This document shows, piece by piece, positions 1 through 8,868 of a DNA stretch of 39,667 nt (the stretch's first letter is position 1; each line of letters opens with the position of its first letter). The notes beneath the pieces are model-generated. The model was not told the DNA's origin. It saw only the letters and a list, made by a program, of their open reading frames with translations, and searched no databases. Both the position numbers and the translations under genes were made by a program. The DNA is from Corallococcus terminator (lineage in GTDB: Bacteria; Myxococcota; Myxococcia; Myxococcales; Myxococcaceae), in contig NZ_RAVZ01000043.1 of assembly GCF_003611635.1 (NCBI RefSeq), positions 1 through 39,667 on the forward strand, read 5' to 3'.

Positions 1-24
1 CCCCCCCGACAGGAAACATCCCCC

Positions 25-660
25 GTGCGATTCATCCTGCTCACCCTCCTGTGCCTGGTGCCCGGCCTCGCGCGCGCCCAGGCCGAGGAACTCGAGAACC
101 CCGGCACCGTCTCCGCGGTGCAGGACCGCCTCTACCGCATGCACCACGAGCTGACGCTCGGCGTGGGCGTGCTGCCCGCGGACGCCTACTACAAGGGGCT
201 CATCGGCAACGTCGGCTACACGTACCACTTCAGCGACAGCTTCGCGTGGCAGGTGGGCCGCGGCACGTACAGCTACAACGTGCAGACCAGCCTGCGCCGC
301 CAGTTGGAGCGCGACTTCGACGTGTCCCCCACCAACACCGCCTTCGAGGATCAGGTGCAGTGGATGGTGGGCTCCGACCTGGTGTGGAGCCCGCTGTACG
401 GCAAGACGTCCTTCCTCAACACCAACGTCATCCACTTCGAGGTCTTCCTCCTGGGCGGCGGCACGGTGGTGAAGGTGGAGCGCAGCGACGGTTTCCGTCC
501 CGCCATCAACCTGGGCCTGGGCCTGCGCGTGTTCTCCAGCCGCAACGTGTCCTTCCGCCTGGACGTGACGAACAACACCGTCTTCGCGGGCGCGTCGCGC
601 ATCATCAACGTGCCCACCGTGCAGTTGGGCACGGCCTTCAACTTCGGCGCCACGGAATGA
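25..660 (+). CDS. Outer-membrane beta-barrel protein, GltB/NfsB-like
   Basis: A 211-residue exported protein. Residues 1-19 form a signal peptide ending in ARA. The rest is rich in alternating hydrophobic and polar residues with Tyr and Phe (for example TYHFSDSFAW and INLGLGLRVF), typical of the small outer-membrane barrels of myxobacteria (the family that includes GltA/GltB and NfsA/NfsB). The GTG start is chosen because AGGAAA lies 8 bases upstream and the signal peptide begins there. Its stop overlaps the next start (ATGA). It is the first complete gene of a six-gene coupled series; a partner barrel may lie upstream, outside the window. The family assignment is fairly sure; which paralog it is cannot be told. 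Confidence 0.82.
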   Translation: MRFILLTLLCLVPGLARAQAEELENPGTVSAVQDRLYRMHHELTLGVGVLPADAYYKGLIGNVGYTYHFSDSFAWQVGRGTYSYNVQTSLRRQLERDFDVSPTNTAFEDQVQWMVGSDLVWSPLYGKTSFLNTNVIHFEVFLLGGGTVVKVERSDGFRPAINLGLGLRVFSSRNVSFRLDVTNNTVFAGASRIINVPTVQLGTAFNFGATE

Positions 661-2270
661 CGTCCCGCCCGCTCATCGTCGCCGCGCTCACCAGCGCCGC
701 GCTCTTCGTGTTCCCAACGGTCGCCCGCGCCGCCCCGGACGCGGGCCTGCCGCCCATGCCCGCCGCGCCCGCCACCGCGAAGCCCGGCACGCCTTCGGGC
801 ACCGCCGACGCGGGCACGCTCCCCTCCGACGCGGGCACCGCCGCCGCGCCCGCCGGTCCCGCCAAGGCCGCCGTCGCTGAAGCCCCGCCGCCTCCGCCCC
901 AGAAGGTGGCGCCGGAGACCTTCGACAACGCCCTCAAGGCGTACTTCGACGGCAAGCCGCGCGACGCCGCGGGCCCCCTGTACGCGTGGCTCCAGGCCAC
1001 GCCCCGCACGGACGACAACTATGCATGGGGCCAGTACTTCCTCGCCAAGAGCCTCATCGACCTGGGCCTCACCCACGCGGGCGCCACGTACCTGGCACGC
1101 ATCGCGCGCGAGCGCACCAACCCCAACGTGCTGCCGCGCGCGCTGGACGCGTTGAAGGACCTGACGGACCGGCCGCACGACGAGGTGATGATCGACGAGC
1201 AGGTCTTCGGCGCGCTGGACCTGGGCTTCCTGCCGGAGGAGACGGGCGCGTACGCGCACTACCAGCAGGGCCTGGTGGACCTGCGCGTGGGCAACGAGCG
1301 CTGGGCCGGCACGCACTTCTCCAAGCTCCCGGAGACGAGCGCCGAAGCGAGCCGCGCGAAGTTCGCCCTGCTCGTCACCCGCCTCAAGCAGGTGAAGGAT
1401 CCGCCGGACGAGATGGTGAAGGACTTCCTGTCGCTGTCCGAGGACGAGAAGCTCACCCGCGAGTCGCGCAACGAGGCCGCCCTCGCGGTGGCCCGCCTGC
1501 GCTACGAGCGCAAGGACTGGTCGGGCGCGCTGGACGCGTACGGCAAGGTGAAGCTGCCGCAGTTGGATCCGGGCCGCGCGAGCCTCTACCTGGAAGAGGC
1601 GTGGACCCGCTACAAGCTGGGCGACCTGCGCGCGTCCCTGGGCATCCTCACCACGCTGGACGCGCCGTCCTTCCGCGATGAGTTCCTGCCGGACAAGTAC
1701 CTCTTGCGCGCGCTCATCTTCCGCGACCTGTGCCACTACCTGCCCGCCAAGCGCGCGGCGAAGGAGCTGACGCGGCGGTACGCGGACTCGCTGGAGTCCG
1801 TGCGCTCCCGCGACGACCTGAGCCAGGACGCGCGCCTGCGCCGTGCCGCCAACGCGCACGGTGGCACCAAGCGCGCCGCCCGGTTCGTGTCGCTGCTGGA
1901 CCTGGAGGGAGAGCGCCTGGGCCGCTTCGCCGGCAGCTTCGGCGACCGGCTCTTCGGACACCTGACGCGGCTGTATGACCTGTCCCACGCGGAGGCCGTG
2001 CGCGTGTACGACGCCCGGCTCGCGGAGGCCGTGCGCCAGGAGGCGGACACGCTGTTGCGCGCCGCCGAACAGGTGCGCCTGATGGAGTACGAGGTGGGCC
2101 TGAAGCTGTATGAGCGCGTGAAGAAGGGCGCCCAGGTGGTGGCCGCCGAAGAAGAGCAAATGCTGTCCCCCGCGCAGGTCGCCTTCCGCTTCGACAACGA
2201 ATACTGGAACGACGAGCTCAAGTCCTACCGGGTCCGCATCGAGAGCCGTTGCATCGAGGAAACCCCATGA
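657..2270 (+). CDS. Exported TPR-type protein, GltC/NfsC-like
   Basis: A 537-residue protein with a signal peptide (residues 1-27, ending ARA), a Pro/Ala/Gly-rich linker to about residue 82, then helical repeats of TPR type through most of the remainder. The ATG at 657 overlaps the previous stop as ATGA; an open frame extends upstream but only as a shadow of the barrel gene. A TPR protein directly after a small outer-membrane barrel matches the order gltB-gltC and nfsB-nfsC. GltC is thought to act in the periplasm or at the outer membrane as part of the trans-envelope complex. The role here is inferred from gene order and repeats, not from a diagnostic motif. Confidence 0.75.
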   Translation: MTSRPLIVAALTSAALFVFPTVARAAPDAGLPPMPAAPATAKPGTPSGTADAGTLPSDAGTAAAPAGPAKAAVAEAPPPPPQKVAPETFDNALKAYFDGKPRDAAGPLYAWLQATPRTDDNYAWGQYFLAKSLIDLGLTHAGATYLARIARERTNPNVLPRALDALKDLTDRPHDEVMIDEQVFGALDLGFLPEETGAYAHYQQGLVDLRVGNERWAGTHFSKLPETSAEASRAKFALLVTRLKQVKDPPDEMVKDFLSLSEDEKLTRESRNEAALAVARLRYERKDWSGALDAYGKVKLPQLDPGRASLYLEEAWTRYKLGDLRASLGILTTLDAPSFRDEFLPDKYLLRALIFRDLCHYLPAKRAAKELTRRYADSLESVRSRDDLSQDARLRRAANAHGGTKRAARFVSLLDLEGERLGRFAGSFGDRLFGHLTRLYDLSHAEAVRVYDARLAEAVRQEADTLLRAAEQVRLMEYEVGLKLYERVKKGAQVVAAEEEQMLSPAQVAFRFDNEYWNDELKSYRVRIESRCIEETP

Positions 2271-5200
2271 CCGGCCCGTTCACCGGCCTCATCACCGCCG
2301 CGATGCTCGCGGCCGCAGCTCCTGGCGCCGCCGGCCGCGTCGGGCCCAACCTCAACCCCATCGTCTCCAAGGCGAAGGAGCGCGACGAGCTCATCGCCAA
2401 GCTCAAGCGCGACATCTTCAAGGTGGACCGCTCCATCGGCGAGACGGAGAAGCTCATCTCCAAGAGCCGCAACGCCCCGTACCTCCCGGACCTCCAGTTC
2501 CGGCTGGCGGAGCTGTACGTGGAGAAGAGCCGCTACGTGTACTACCTCCAGGCCGAAGAGCGGCCGGAGGGAGCGTCGGGCGCCATCGTCTCCCCGGAGA
2601 CGCGCCTGATGAAGCAGAAGGCGGTGCAGATGTACTTCCGCCTGCTGCGCGAGTACCCGGACTTCAAGGACGGCGATCAGGTGACGTTCTACCTGGCGCA
2701 CGAGCAGCGCGAACTGGGCCAGTTCGATGAGATGCTCAAGACGTTGGGCGACCTGACGCGCAAGTTCCCCAACAGCCCGCTGCGTCTGGAATCCGAACAG
2801 ATTCTCGGAGACCACTTCTTCGACAAGGCGGACCTCGTCGAAGCGGAGAAGCACTACCAGGCCATCCTGGAGCTGCCGCCGTCGCCGGTGCACGACCTGG
2901 CCCGCTACAAGATGGGCTGGATCCGCGTGAACCAGGCCAAGCACGCGGAGGCCGTCACGTTCTTCGAAGCGGCGGCCGCCAGCGCGCCCCTGCCCGGCGT
3001 GGACGTGAAGAAGGCGCTCAACGTCAAGCGCGAGGCGCTGCTGGACCTCGTGTACAGCTACACGGAGGCCAAGCCCCCCAAGGGCGCGCTCAACTACTTC
3101 GAGAAGCTCAGCGACAGCCGCGCCACGTACGCGCTCGCGCTGGACAAGCTGGGCAACCGCTACTTCATCAAGCAGCAGTACGAGTGGGCCATCCCCACGC
3201 TGCGCAAGCTGATGGAAGTGCAGCCGGACCCGGAGCTGGACCTGGAGCGCGGGCAGAAGCTGTACGACTCGCTCAAGGCCGCCAAGGGCAAGGTGCTGCC
3301 GGAGCCGGAGGACATCCGCTTCCTGGTGCGCGCCTCGGTGCAGAGCAAGACGGATCCGGAGCTCTCCGAGACGGACCGCAAGAAGCAGCTCGTGGAGCTG
3401 GAGGAGATGGCGCGCGACCTGTCCACCCAGGTGCACCTGGCGGCGCAGAAGAAGGACGAGCGCGACCTGTACGTGAAGGCCGCGGCGGCCTACCGCGAGT
3501 ACCTGGGCCTGTTCCGGCCCGAGCAGTACGTGCGTCCCATCATGAAGAACCGCGCGGACGCGCTCTTCGCGGCCAAGGAGTTCCCGGACGCCGCGCGCCA
3601 GTTCGAGGAGCTGGCCCGCTACGAGGACAAGGCCAAGGCCAAGGACGACAAGGCCGTGGACGCGGCGATGTACGGCGCGCTGCTGGCCCACTTCTCCACG
3701 CTCAAGCCGGAAGAGGCCCTCAAGCGCAACGCCTTCGAAGTGGCCGACGCGCGGCAGGCCCTGAAGCTGTTGGGCGCCAACTACGTGTCGCGCTACCCGC
3801 AGAGCCCGCACGTGCTGGACGTGAAGTTCAACATCGCGCGCGCCCACTACGAGGACGGCGACTACCCCAAGGCGGCGGAGCTGTTCACCGCGTTCGCGCT
3901 GGCGCATCCGCAGTACAAGGACGCGCCGGTGGCGGGCAACCTGGCGCTGGACAGCCTCCGGCAGGTGAACGACTTCAAGAAGCTGGACGAGACGGGGCGC
4001 AAGTTCCTCGCGTCGTCGCTGCCGTCCAACTTCCGCGGGGAGGTGCAGAAGATCCTCACGCAGAGCAAGTCCGAGGCGCTGGACGAGCTGGCCCTGCAGA
4101 GCGCGCAGGAGACGGGCGACGTCATCTCCGGCCTGATGAAGGTCGCGGACGAGAACAAGAACACCGACATCGGCGAGAAGGCGCTCTACGGCGCGTTCAC
4201 CGCGGCGCGCGAGAAGCGCGACCTGCCCCGCGAGCGCGAGCTGGGCACGAAGCTGGTGCAGTCCTACCCGAAGAGCCAGTACCTGTCGGATGTGCTGTTG
4301 ACGCTCGGTCGGCACTCGGCCGAAGCGGCGGCCTTCACGGAAGCGGCCGGCTGGTTCGAACAGGTGGGCCAGAAGCTGGGCGGCGACCTGGCGGCGGTGG
4401 ACGGCTGGATGGCCGGCGCGCGGCTGCGGCTGGCGCTGGGTGAGTACAAGGAAGCGTCCCGCAACCTGGAGACGGCGGCGGAGGCGGCCGGTGCTCGCAA
4501 GGGCGAGGTGCTGTCGCTGCTCGCCGAGACGCGCCTGAAGCAGAAGGACTACGCGCGGGCGAAGTCGACCGCGGAGTCCGCGCTGCGGCTGGACAAGAAC
4601 AACGTGGCGGCCGCCGCGGTGCTCGCCGAGGTGCAGGCGGCGACGGCGCCCACGGCGAGCCCCGACGCGCTCATCGCCACCCTCACCGCCGCGGTGCAGG
4701 GCCCTAACGGTCAGTCGGAAGAAGCGGCCAAGGGCCTGTGGTACCTGGGGGAGATCCTCTTCCGCGGCTACAAGGACCTGCCCGCCGACAAGGTGGAGGA
4801 GAAGGTCGCCGCGCTCCAGGCCATGGAGGGCGTGTACACGCAGGCCGCGTCGCTCGGGTATCCGGAGTGGGCGGTGGCGTCGCTGTGGAAGATTGCCCTG
4901 GCGTACGGCCACATCGCGGACGTGGTGGACCAGACGCCGGTGCCGGGCGGGCTGTCCGCCGCGGAGACGAAGCAGTTCCAGGACGCGGTGAAGCAGCAGG
5001 TGGGACCGCTGAAGTCCCGCTCCGACGACGCCTTCAAGGCGTGCCTGTCCCGCGCGGAGTCGCTGGAGGTCTTCAACGCGGCCGTCCTGGGCTGCCGCAA
5101 CCGTACGGACGTGGCCTCGCTGCCGGTGCCTCCGACGGCCGCGCCCACGCAGCCGGCTGCATTGGACGACCTGCGCAAGAAGGCGGAGAAGGTGTTGTCC

Positions 5201-5545
5201 GCCGAAGCGCTGGAAGCCCTGGGCATGGGCTACCTGGACGCGCACCAGTACGGCATGGCGCAGCTCACCTTCGGCCGCGTGACGGAGTTGCAGGACACGC
5301 GCGCCTCCGCGCACGCCGCGCTGGGCTGGGCCATGCTCAACCTGGGCGACGCGATGGGCGCCCGGGCCGCGTACGCCAAGGCGCTGGAGGCGGACCCCAC
5401 CTACGACAAGGCCCGCCTCAACCTGGCCGCGCTGCGCTGCCGCTTCGGCGACACGGACGGCGCGCGCCGCGAATTGGCCGTGCTCAAGGACATGGGCACG
5501 CTCAACGGTCCGGACGTGGACGCGGGCTGGAAGGCGTGCAAGTGA
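2267..5545 (+). CDS. Large exported TPR protein, GltD/NfsD-like
   Basis: A 1092-residue protein. The ATG at 2267 has GAGGA 6 bases upstream and overlaps the previous stop (ATGA). A short hydrophobic N-terminus (residues 1-23) looks like a signal peptide. The rest is a long series of TPR-like helical pairs, with clear units such as residues around EYPDFKDGDQVTFYLAHEQ and, near the C-terminus, ALGWAMLNLGDAMGARAAYA. Size, repeats and place after a GltC-like gene fit GltD (AgmU) and NfsD, large TPR proteins of the gliding and sporulation machines. It would act as a periplasmic scaffold. Paralog identity is not resolved. Confidence 0.75.
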   Translation: MTGPFTGLITAAMLAAAAPGAAGRVGPNLNPIVSKAKERDELIAKLKRDIFKVDRSIGETEKLISKSRNAPYLPDLQFRLAELYVEKSRYVYYLQAEERPEGASGAIVSPETRLMKQKAVQMYFRLLREYPDFKDGDQVTFYLAHEQRELGQFDEMLKTLGDLTRKFPNSPLRLESEQILGDHFFDKADLVEAEKHYQAILELPPSPVHDLARYKMGWIRVNQAKHAEAVTFFEAAAASAPLPGVDVKKALNVKREALLDLVYSYTEAKPPKGALNYFEKLSDSRATYALALDKLGNRYFIKQQYEWAIPTLRKLMEVQPDPELDLERGQKLYDSLKAAKGKVLPEPEDIRFLVRASVQSKTDPELSETDRKKQLVELEEMARDLSTQVHLAAQKKDERDLYVKAAAAYREYLGLFRPEQYVRPIMKNRADALFAAKEFPDAARQFEELARYEDKAKAKDDKAVDAAMYGALLAHFSTLKPEEALKRNAFEVADARQALKLLGANYVSRYPQSPHVLDVKFNIARAHYEDGDYPKAAELFTAFALAHPQYKDAPVAGNLALDSLRQVNDFKKLDETGRKFLASSLPSNFRGEVQKILTQSKSEALDELALQSAQETGDVISGLMKVADENKNTDIGEKALYGAFTAAREKRDLPRERELGTKLVQSYPKSQYLSDVLLTLGRHSAEAAAFTEAAGWFEQVGQKLGGDLAAVDGWMAGARLRLALGEYKEASRNLETAAEAAGARKGEVLSLLAETRLKQKDYARAKSTAESALRLDKNNVAAAAVLAEVQAATAPTASPDALIATLTAAVQGPNGQSEEAAKGLWYLGEILFRGYKDLPADKVEEKVAALQAMEGVYTQAASLGYPEWAVASLWKIALAYGHIADVVDQTPVPGGLSAAETKQFQDAVKQQVGPLKSRSDDAFKACLSRAESLEVFNAAVLGCRNRTDVASLPVPPTAAPTQPAALDDLRKKAEKVLSAEALEALGMGYLDAHQYGMAQLTFGRVTELQDTRASAHAALGWAMLNLGDAMGARAAYAKALEADPTYDKARLNLAALRCRFGDTDGARRELAVLKDMGTLNGPDVDAGWKACK

Positions 5546-6045
5546 GCGCGCGCCTTCGCTTCATCGCTCCGGCGCTGTTCGCGCTCGCCACCGCCGCGTG
5601 TGGCGAGGGCGAGGGCGGCGCGCTGGAGGGCAGCGTGACGCCGCTGCTGGACCTGCGCTACCAGCGCTCCGAAGCGCGGCTGGCGGAGGGCACGCTGGCG
5701 GTGAGCTTCGTCGACACGCAGGGCTCCGGGCAGGACGTGGTGCTCAAGGTGAGCGCGCGCGTGGCGGACATGCTGCCGGAGGACCCGGAGTACGCGGGCT
5801 CGCTGGACATCAACCTGGCGGAACCCCTGGAGGACGGCTCGCAGCGGGGCAGCGTGGACCGCAGCGTGCTGGATGAGCCGGTGCGTCCCTTCCCGCTTCT
5901 GGCGCGCGGCAACCTCTTCGTGAAGTCCCTTCCGAAAACCCCCGGTGACCGCGTGTCGGGCGAGTTCAACGTGACCTTCGTCAACGGCACCGACGTCTAC
6001 TCCGGCCGCACCATCTTCGGCCGCTTCGAGGCGACCGCTCCATGA
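5542..6045 (+). CDS. Small lipoprotein of the Glt/Nfs-like cluster
   Basis: A 167-residue protein. The GTG at 5542 overlaps the stop of the TPR gene (GTGA). The N-terminus carries Arg residues, a hydrophobic stretch and a lipobox-like ending ATAAC, with Cys20 as the lipidated residue. Thr at position -3 is not the ideal lipobox residue, so processing is likely but not certain. The mature part is beta-rich without a motif I recognise (it contains GEFNVTFVNGTDVYSG near the end). Its place after the GltD/NfsD-like gene suggests an accessory envelope lipoprotein, but I assign no specific function. Confidence 0.72.
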   Translation: MSARLRFIAPALFALATAACGEGEGGALEGSVTPLLDLRYQRSEARLAEGTLAVSFVDTQGSGQDVVLKVSARVADMLPEDPEYAGSLDINLAEPLEDGSQRGSVDRSVLDEPVRPFPLLARGNLFVKSLPKTPGDRVSGEFNVTFVNGTDVYSGRTIFGRFEATAP

Positions 6046-6680
6046 AGCGCACCCTGTTGTTGAGCCTGACCCTCCTGGCCTCCGCCTGCGGCCCGCGCTA
6101 CGGCATGCGCGTGCCGGACTCGCTGGTGAAGAAGCTGCCGTACGAGACGCGCATCGAACTGCTGGAGTCGGAGAACGACCTGGCGCTGGCCATCGACCGC
6201 GTGGACGAAGCGGACAACGAGGTCAACCGCGCGCGGGAGAACATCCGCCGGGCCAAGTCCCGCCAGGAGGCCGCCGAGGACGAGGAGGACCGCGCCCCGG
6301 ACGCGTCGTCGCGCGAGGTGGCGCAACTGGCCATCGCGGAGTCGGAGTCCCGCGTGGAGTTCCTGCGCGCGCACCAGCGCCTCAACGTGGGCCTGCGCGA
6401 GGTGGAGAAGCTGTCGCTGCGGTGCGCGTTCGCGAAGTTCGAACTGGCGCGACTCACCGCGGCACGCAAGGCGAAGGTGCAGGGCAGTGAACGCCTGGAG
6501 GTCAAGGAGTACGAGGAGCAGGTGTCCGAGTGTGAAGCGGCCGTGAAGGAAGAGCGCGCGGCGCTTGCGGAGGACACCAAGGAAGCGCAGACCGCGAAGG
6601 AAGCCTGGGAAACGAAGAAAGCCGCCCTCGCCAAGAAGACCTTCGACGCACGCGCCAGCCCCTACGTGGAGAACCTGTGA
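6042..6680 (+). CDS. Coiled-coil lipoprotein of the Glt/Nfs-like cluster
   Basis: A 212-residue lipoprotein: Lys-Arg, a Leu-rich core and the lipobox LASAC with Cys16. From about residue 45 to 200 the sequence is charged and Ala/Glu/Lys/Arg-rich with heptad-like spacing, so a long periplasmic coiled coil is likely. Its ATG overlaps the previous stop (ATGA) and its own stop overlaps the next start (TGATG). A lipid-anchored coiled coil could span part of the periplasm and link the outer membrane to the TPR scaffold proteins; this is inference from structure and context. No named family is recognised. Confidence 0.78.
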   Translation: MKRTLLLSLTLLASACGPRYGMRVPDSLVKKLPYETRIELLESENDLALAIDRVDEADNEVNRARENIRRAKSRQEAAEDEEDRAPDASSREVAQLAIAESESRVEFLRAHQRLNVGLREVEKLSLRCAFAKFELARLTAARKAKVQGSERLEVKEYEEQVSECEAAVKEERAALAEDTKEAQTAKEAWETKKAALAKKTFDARASPYVENL

Positions 6681-8590
6681 TGACGAACGCCACCGTCCTC
6701 ATCCTCCAGTTGCTCGCTGCCCAGGCCCCCGCTCCGGAGGCCGCGCCTCCTGAGAAGCCCGCCGTCGCCGCACCGCGCGCGGACAAGCTCCCGGATGACC
6801 CGGACGCGCTCTACAAGCTGGGCACGGCCTTCCTGTCGCAGAACCAGCCGCGCCGCGCGGTGGCCCCGCTGACGAAGCTGGTGGGCCTCACCCCGGACGG
6901 CGTGCCGGCGAGGGTGGCCCTGGCGCGCGCCCTGCGGCTGTCGGGCGACGTGGACAAGGCGAAGGCGGTGCTGGACTCAGCGCTGGCGGGCTTCCCGGAA
7001 GAGGCCACGCTGCGCTCGGAGCGCGGGCTGCTGGCGCGCATCCAGGACGACACGGACGAGGCCATCACCCAGTACTCGGTGGCGACGGAGCTGGCGCCGC
7101 AGGACGCGGAGCTGCGCTTCAACCTGGGCGAAGTGCTCCAGCGCGCCAGCCGCACGGACGACGCCATCGAGGCGTACCGCGAGGCGCTGAAGCTGGACGG
7201 CAAGCTGCACGTCGCGCGGGTGAACCTGGGCAAGGCGCTGGCGGAGAAGGGCCAGAACGCGGAGGCCAAGGAGACGCTGCGCGAAGCGCTGCGCCAGAAG
7301 GACGGCGACGCGGAGGCGCACTACAACCTGGGCGTCATCCTGATGCGGGAGAACGACGCAGCGGGTGCGTTCGCGGAGTATCACGCCGCCATCAAGGCGG
7401 ACCCCAAGCACGCCCGGGCGCAGAACAACCTGGGCGTGGTGCTGGACGGTCAGGGCAACGCGCGCAAGGCGGCGGAGGCCTTCACGCGCGCCATCGCGTT
7501 GGATCCGAAGTACGCGGAGGCGCACTTCAACCTAGGGCTCGTGTGCTTCCAGTTGGGGGAGAACGCGAAGGCGACGCGCGCGTTCGAGAAGGCGCTGCTG
7601 CTGGAGCCCCGCCGTTCGAGCGGTCCCTACACGCAGTTGGGCCAGCTCTACCTCGCGCAGGGCAAGAAGACGCAGGCGGTGTCCGCGTTCCAGAAGGCCA
7701 TCGAGAAGAGCGCCGACGACGGGAAGAAGACGACGGAGGCGTACCAGGGGCTCGCGCGTGCGTACCTGGGGCTGGGCAAGGTGGACGAGGCGGTGGCCAC
7801 GCTGAAGACGGCGGTGGAGACCTTCCCGGACGAGCCCGGCACGCGCTCCGGCTACGGCGACGCGCTCCGGGCCAAGGGCGACCTGGACGGCGCCATCGCG
7901 CAGTACACGGAGAGCCTGCGGCTGGCGCCCACGACGGAGAACCGGCTGGTGCTCGCGGAGGCCTACGCGAAGAAGCACGTGGGCGCGCAGGCCAGGCCTC
8001 TCTACCAGGCGGTGCTCAAGGAGGATCCGAACCACCGCGGGGCGAAGCTGGGGCTCGCGGATCTGCTGCTGGCCATGGGCGACTACGTGGAGGCGGAGAA
8101 GCTCCTGACGCCCGCCGCGGGCGAGGAGCCGGACACCGCGGCGCTCGCGCGGCTGGGCATCCTGCACTCGCGGCGTGGCCGGCCGGACCTGGCCGTGCCG
8201 GAGCTGGAGGCGGTGGTGGCGAAGGACCCCGCGCAGTTGGAGGCCCGCGCGGAGCTGGGCTTCCTGTACCTGCGCGGCGGTGACGAGTCGAAGGCGGTGC
8301 AGGTGCTGAGCGACCTGCTGGCGGTGGAGCCGCGCAACTCGCTGGGCCTGCTGTACCTGGGCCACACGCTGTACCGGCAGGGCAAGGCGAAGGACGCGGA
8401 GAAGTCCTTCCGGGGCGCTTCGCAGGTGGACCCCATCGCGGGCGAGCCGCACTTCGCGCTGGCGCAGCTCCTGGAGTCCACGGGCCGCAAGGACGAGGCG
8501 AAGAAGGAGTACGCGGAGGCGGTGCGGCTCCAGCCCGACCACGCGGACGCGAAGACGGCGTTGCAGAAGCTCGCCTCCGACGTGCCCTGA
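6680..8590 (+). CDS. TPR-repeat protein closing the Glt/Nfs-like cluster
   Basis: A 636-residue protein of back-to-back TPRs, many close to consensus: AHYNLGVILMRENDAAGAFAEY, then two similar units (ARAQNNLGVVLDG and AEAHFNLGLVCFQLGE). The N-terminus is weakly hydrophobic and then Pro/Ala-rich, so export is possible but a signal peptide is not clear. ATG 6680 is preferred to the GTG three bases upstream because it forms TGATG with the previous stop. It is the last gene before a GC-rich hairpin, so probably the operon end. TPR proteins of this kind are protein-binding scaffolds; the partner is presumably in the same cluster. Confidence 0.8.
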   Translation: MTNATVLILQLLAAQAPAPEAAPPEKPAVAAPRADKLPDDPDALYKLGTAFLSQNQPRRAVAPLTKLVGLTPDGVPARVALARALRLSGDVDKAKAVLDSALAGFPEEATLRSERGLLARIQDDTDEAITQYSVATELAPQDAELRFNLGEVLQRASRTDDAIEAYREALKLDGKLHVARVNLGKALAEKGQNAEAKETLREALRQKDGDAEAHYNLGVILMRENDAAGAFAEYHAAIKADPKHARAQNNLGVVLDGQGNARKAAEAFTRAIALDPKYAEAHFNLGLVCFQLGENAKATRAFEKALLLEPRRSSGPYTQLGQLYLAQGKKTQAVSAFQKAIEKSADDGKKTTEAYQGLARAYLGLGKVDEAVATLKTAVETFPDEPGTRSGYGDALRAKGDLDGAIAQYTESLRLAPTTENRLVLAEAYAKKHVGAQARPLYQAVLKEDPNHRGAKLGLADLLLAMGDYVEAEKLLTPAAGEEPDTAALARLGILHSRRGRPDLAVPELEAVVAKDPAQLEARAELGFLYLRGGDESKAVQVLSDLLAVEPRNSLGLLYLGHTLYRQGKAKDAEKSFRGASQVDPIAGEPHFALAQLLESTGRKDEAKKEYAEAVRLQPDHADAKTALQKLASDVP

Positions 8591-8603
8591 AGATTCCGCC
8601 CTG

Positions 8604-8629
8604 CCCCCGGGCGCGTCGAGCGCCGGGGG
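8604..8629 (+). terminator. Hairpin after the six-gene cluster
   Basis: Seven G-C pairs (8604-8610 with 8623-8629) close a stem that continues with a one-base bulge; the loop is about 7 bases. It starts 14 bases after the stop at 8590. There is no T-tract, which is usual in DNA of this GC content, so termination is likely but not proved. Confidence 0.45.
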
Positions 8630-8640
8630 TGCTGTCCCAA

Positions 8641-8805
8641 GGCAGGCGCGCTGCCCATGGCCTGCCGCATCGCCAGCCCCTTCGAGGCGGCGGGCGAATC
8701 AGCGAGGCCTCCGGCGTGAGGCTTCGCAGGAGCAAGGCCCTCCACCGGCGCCGTGAGTGACGTCGTCTCGTGGTGACCGGTCGTCGCCAGCCAACGGCCT
8801 GGCTG
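8641..8805. other. Hairpin-rich non-coding stretch before the transporter gene
   Basis: The 278 bases between 8590 and 8869 hold no convincing gene. Besides the terminator-like stem they contain three further inverted repeats: GGCAGGC at 8641-8647 with 8660-8666; a 10-pair stem (one G-T pair) of 8702-8711 with 8718-8727; and CAGCCA at 8788-8793 with 8800-8805. A perfect palindrome GACCGGTC lies at 8775-8782. They could be structured leader RNA of the transporter-sulfatase pair, operator sites or the remains of a mobile repeat. I cannot tell which. Confidence 0.4.
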
Positions 8806-8868
8806 ATTGGAAGGGGCCGGGCCGACGACACACTGGCGGGCCCGCTTCCGCGACCTCACGTTCCACAC

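Noticed and set aside
2225-5314. A 1029-codon open frame on the minus strand
   Set aside because: It is the antisense shadow of the giant TPR gene. Its translation is an Arg/Leu/Val/Gln-rich string without domains, as expected in DNA of this GC content.
25-8590. Naming the cluster nfsA-H or gltA-D outright
   Set aside because: Gene order is similar, but paralogs cannot be told apart by eye and the neighbours here do not match what I know of either locus.
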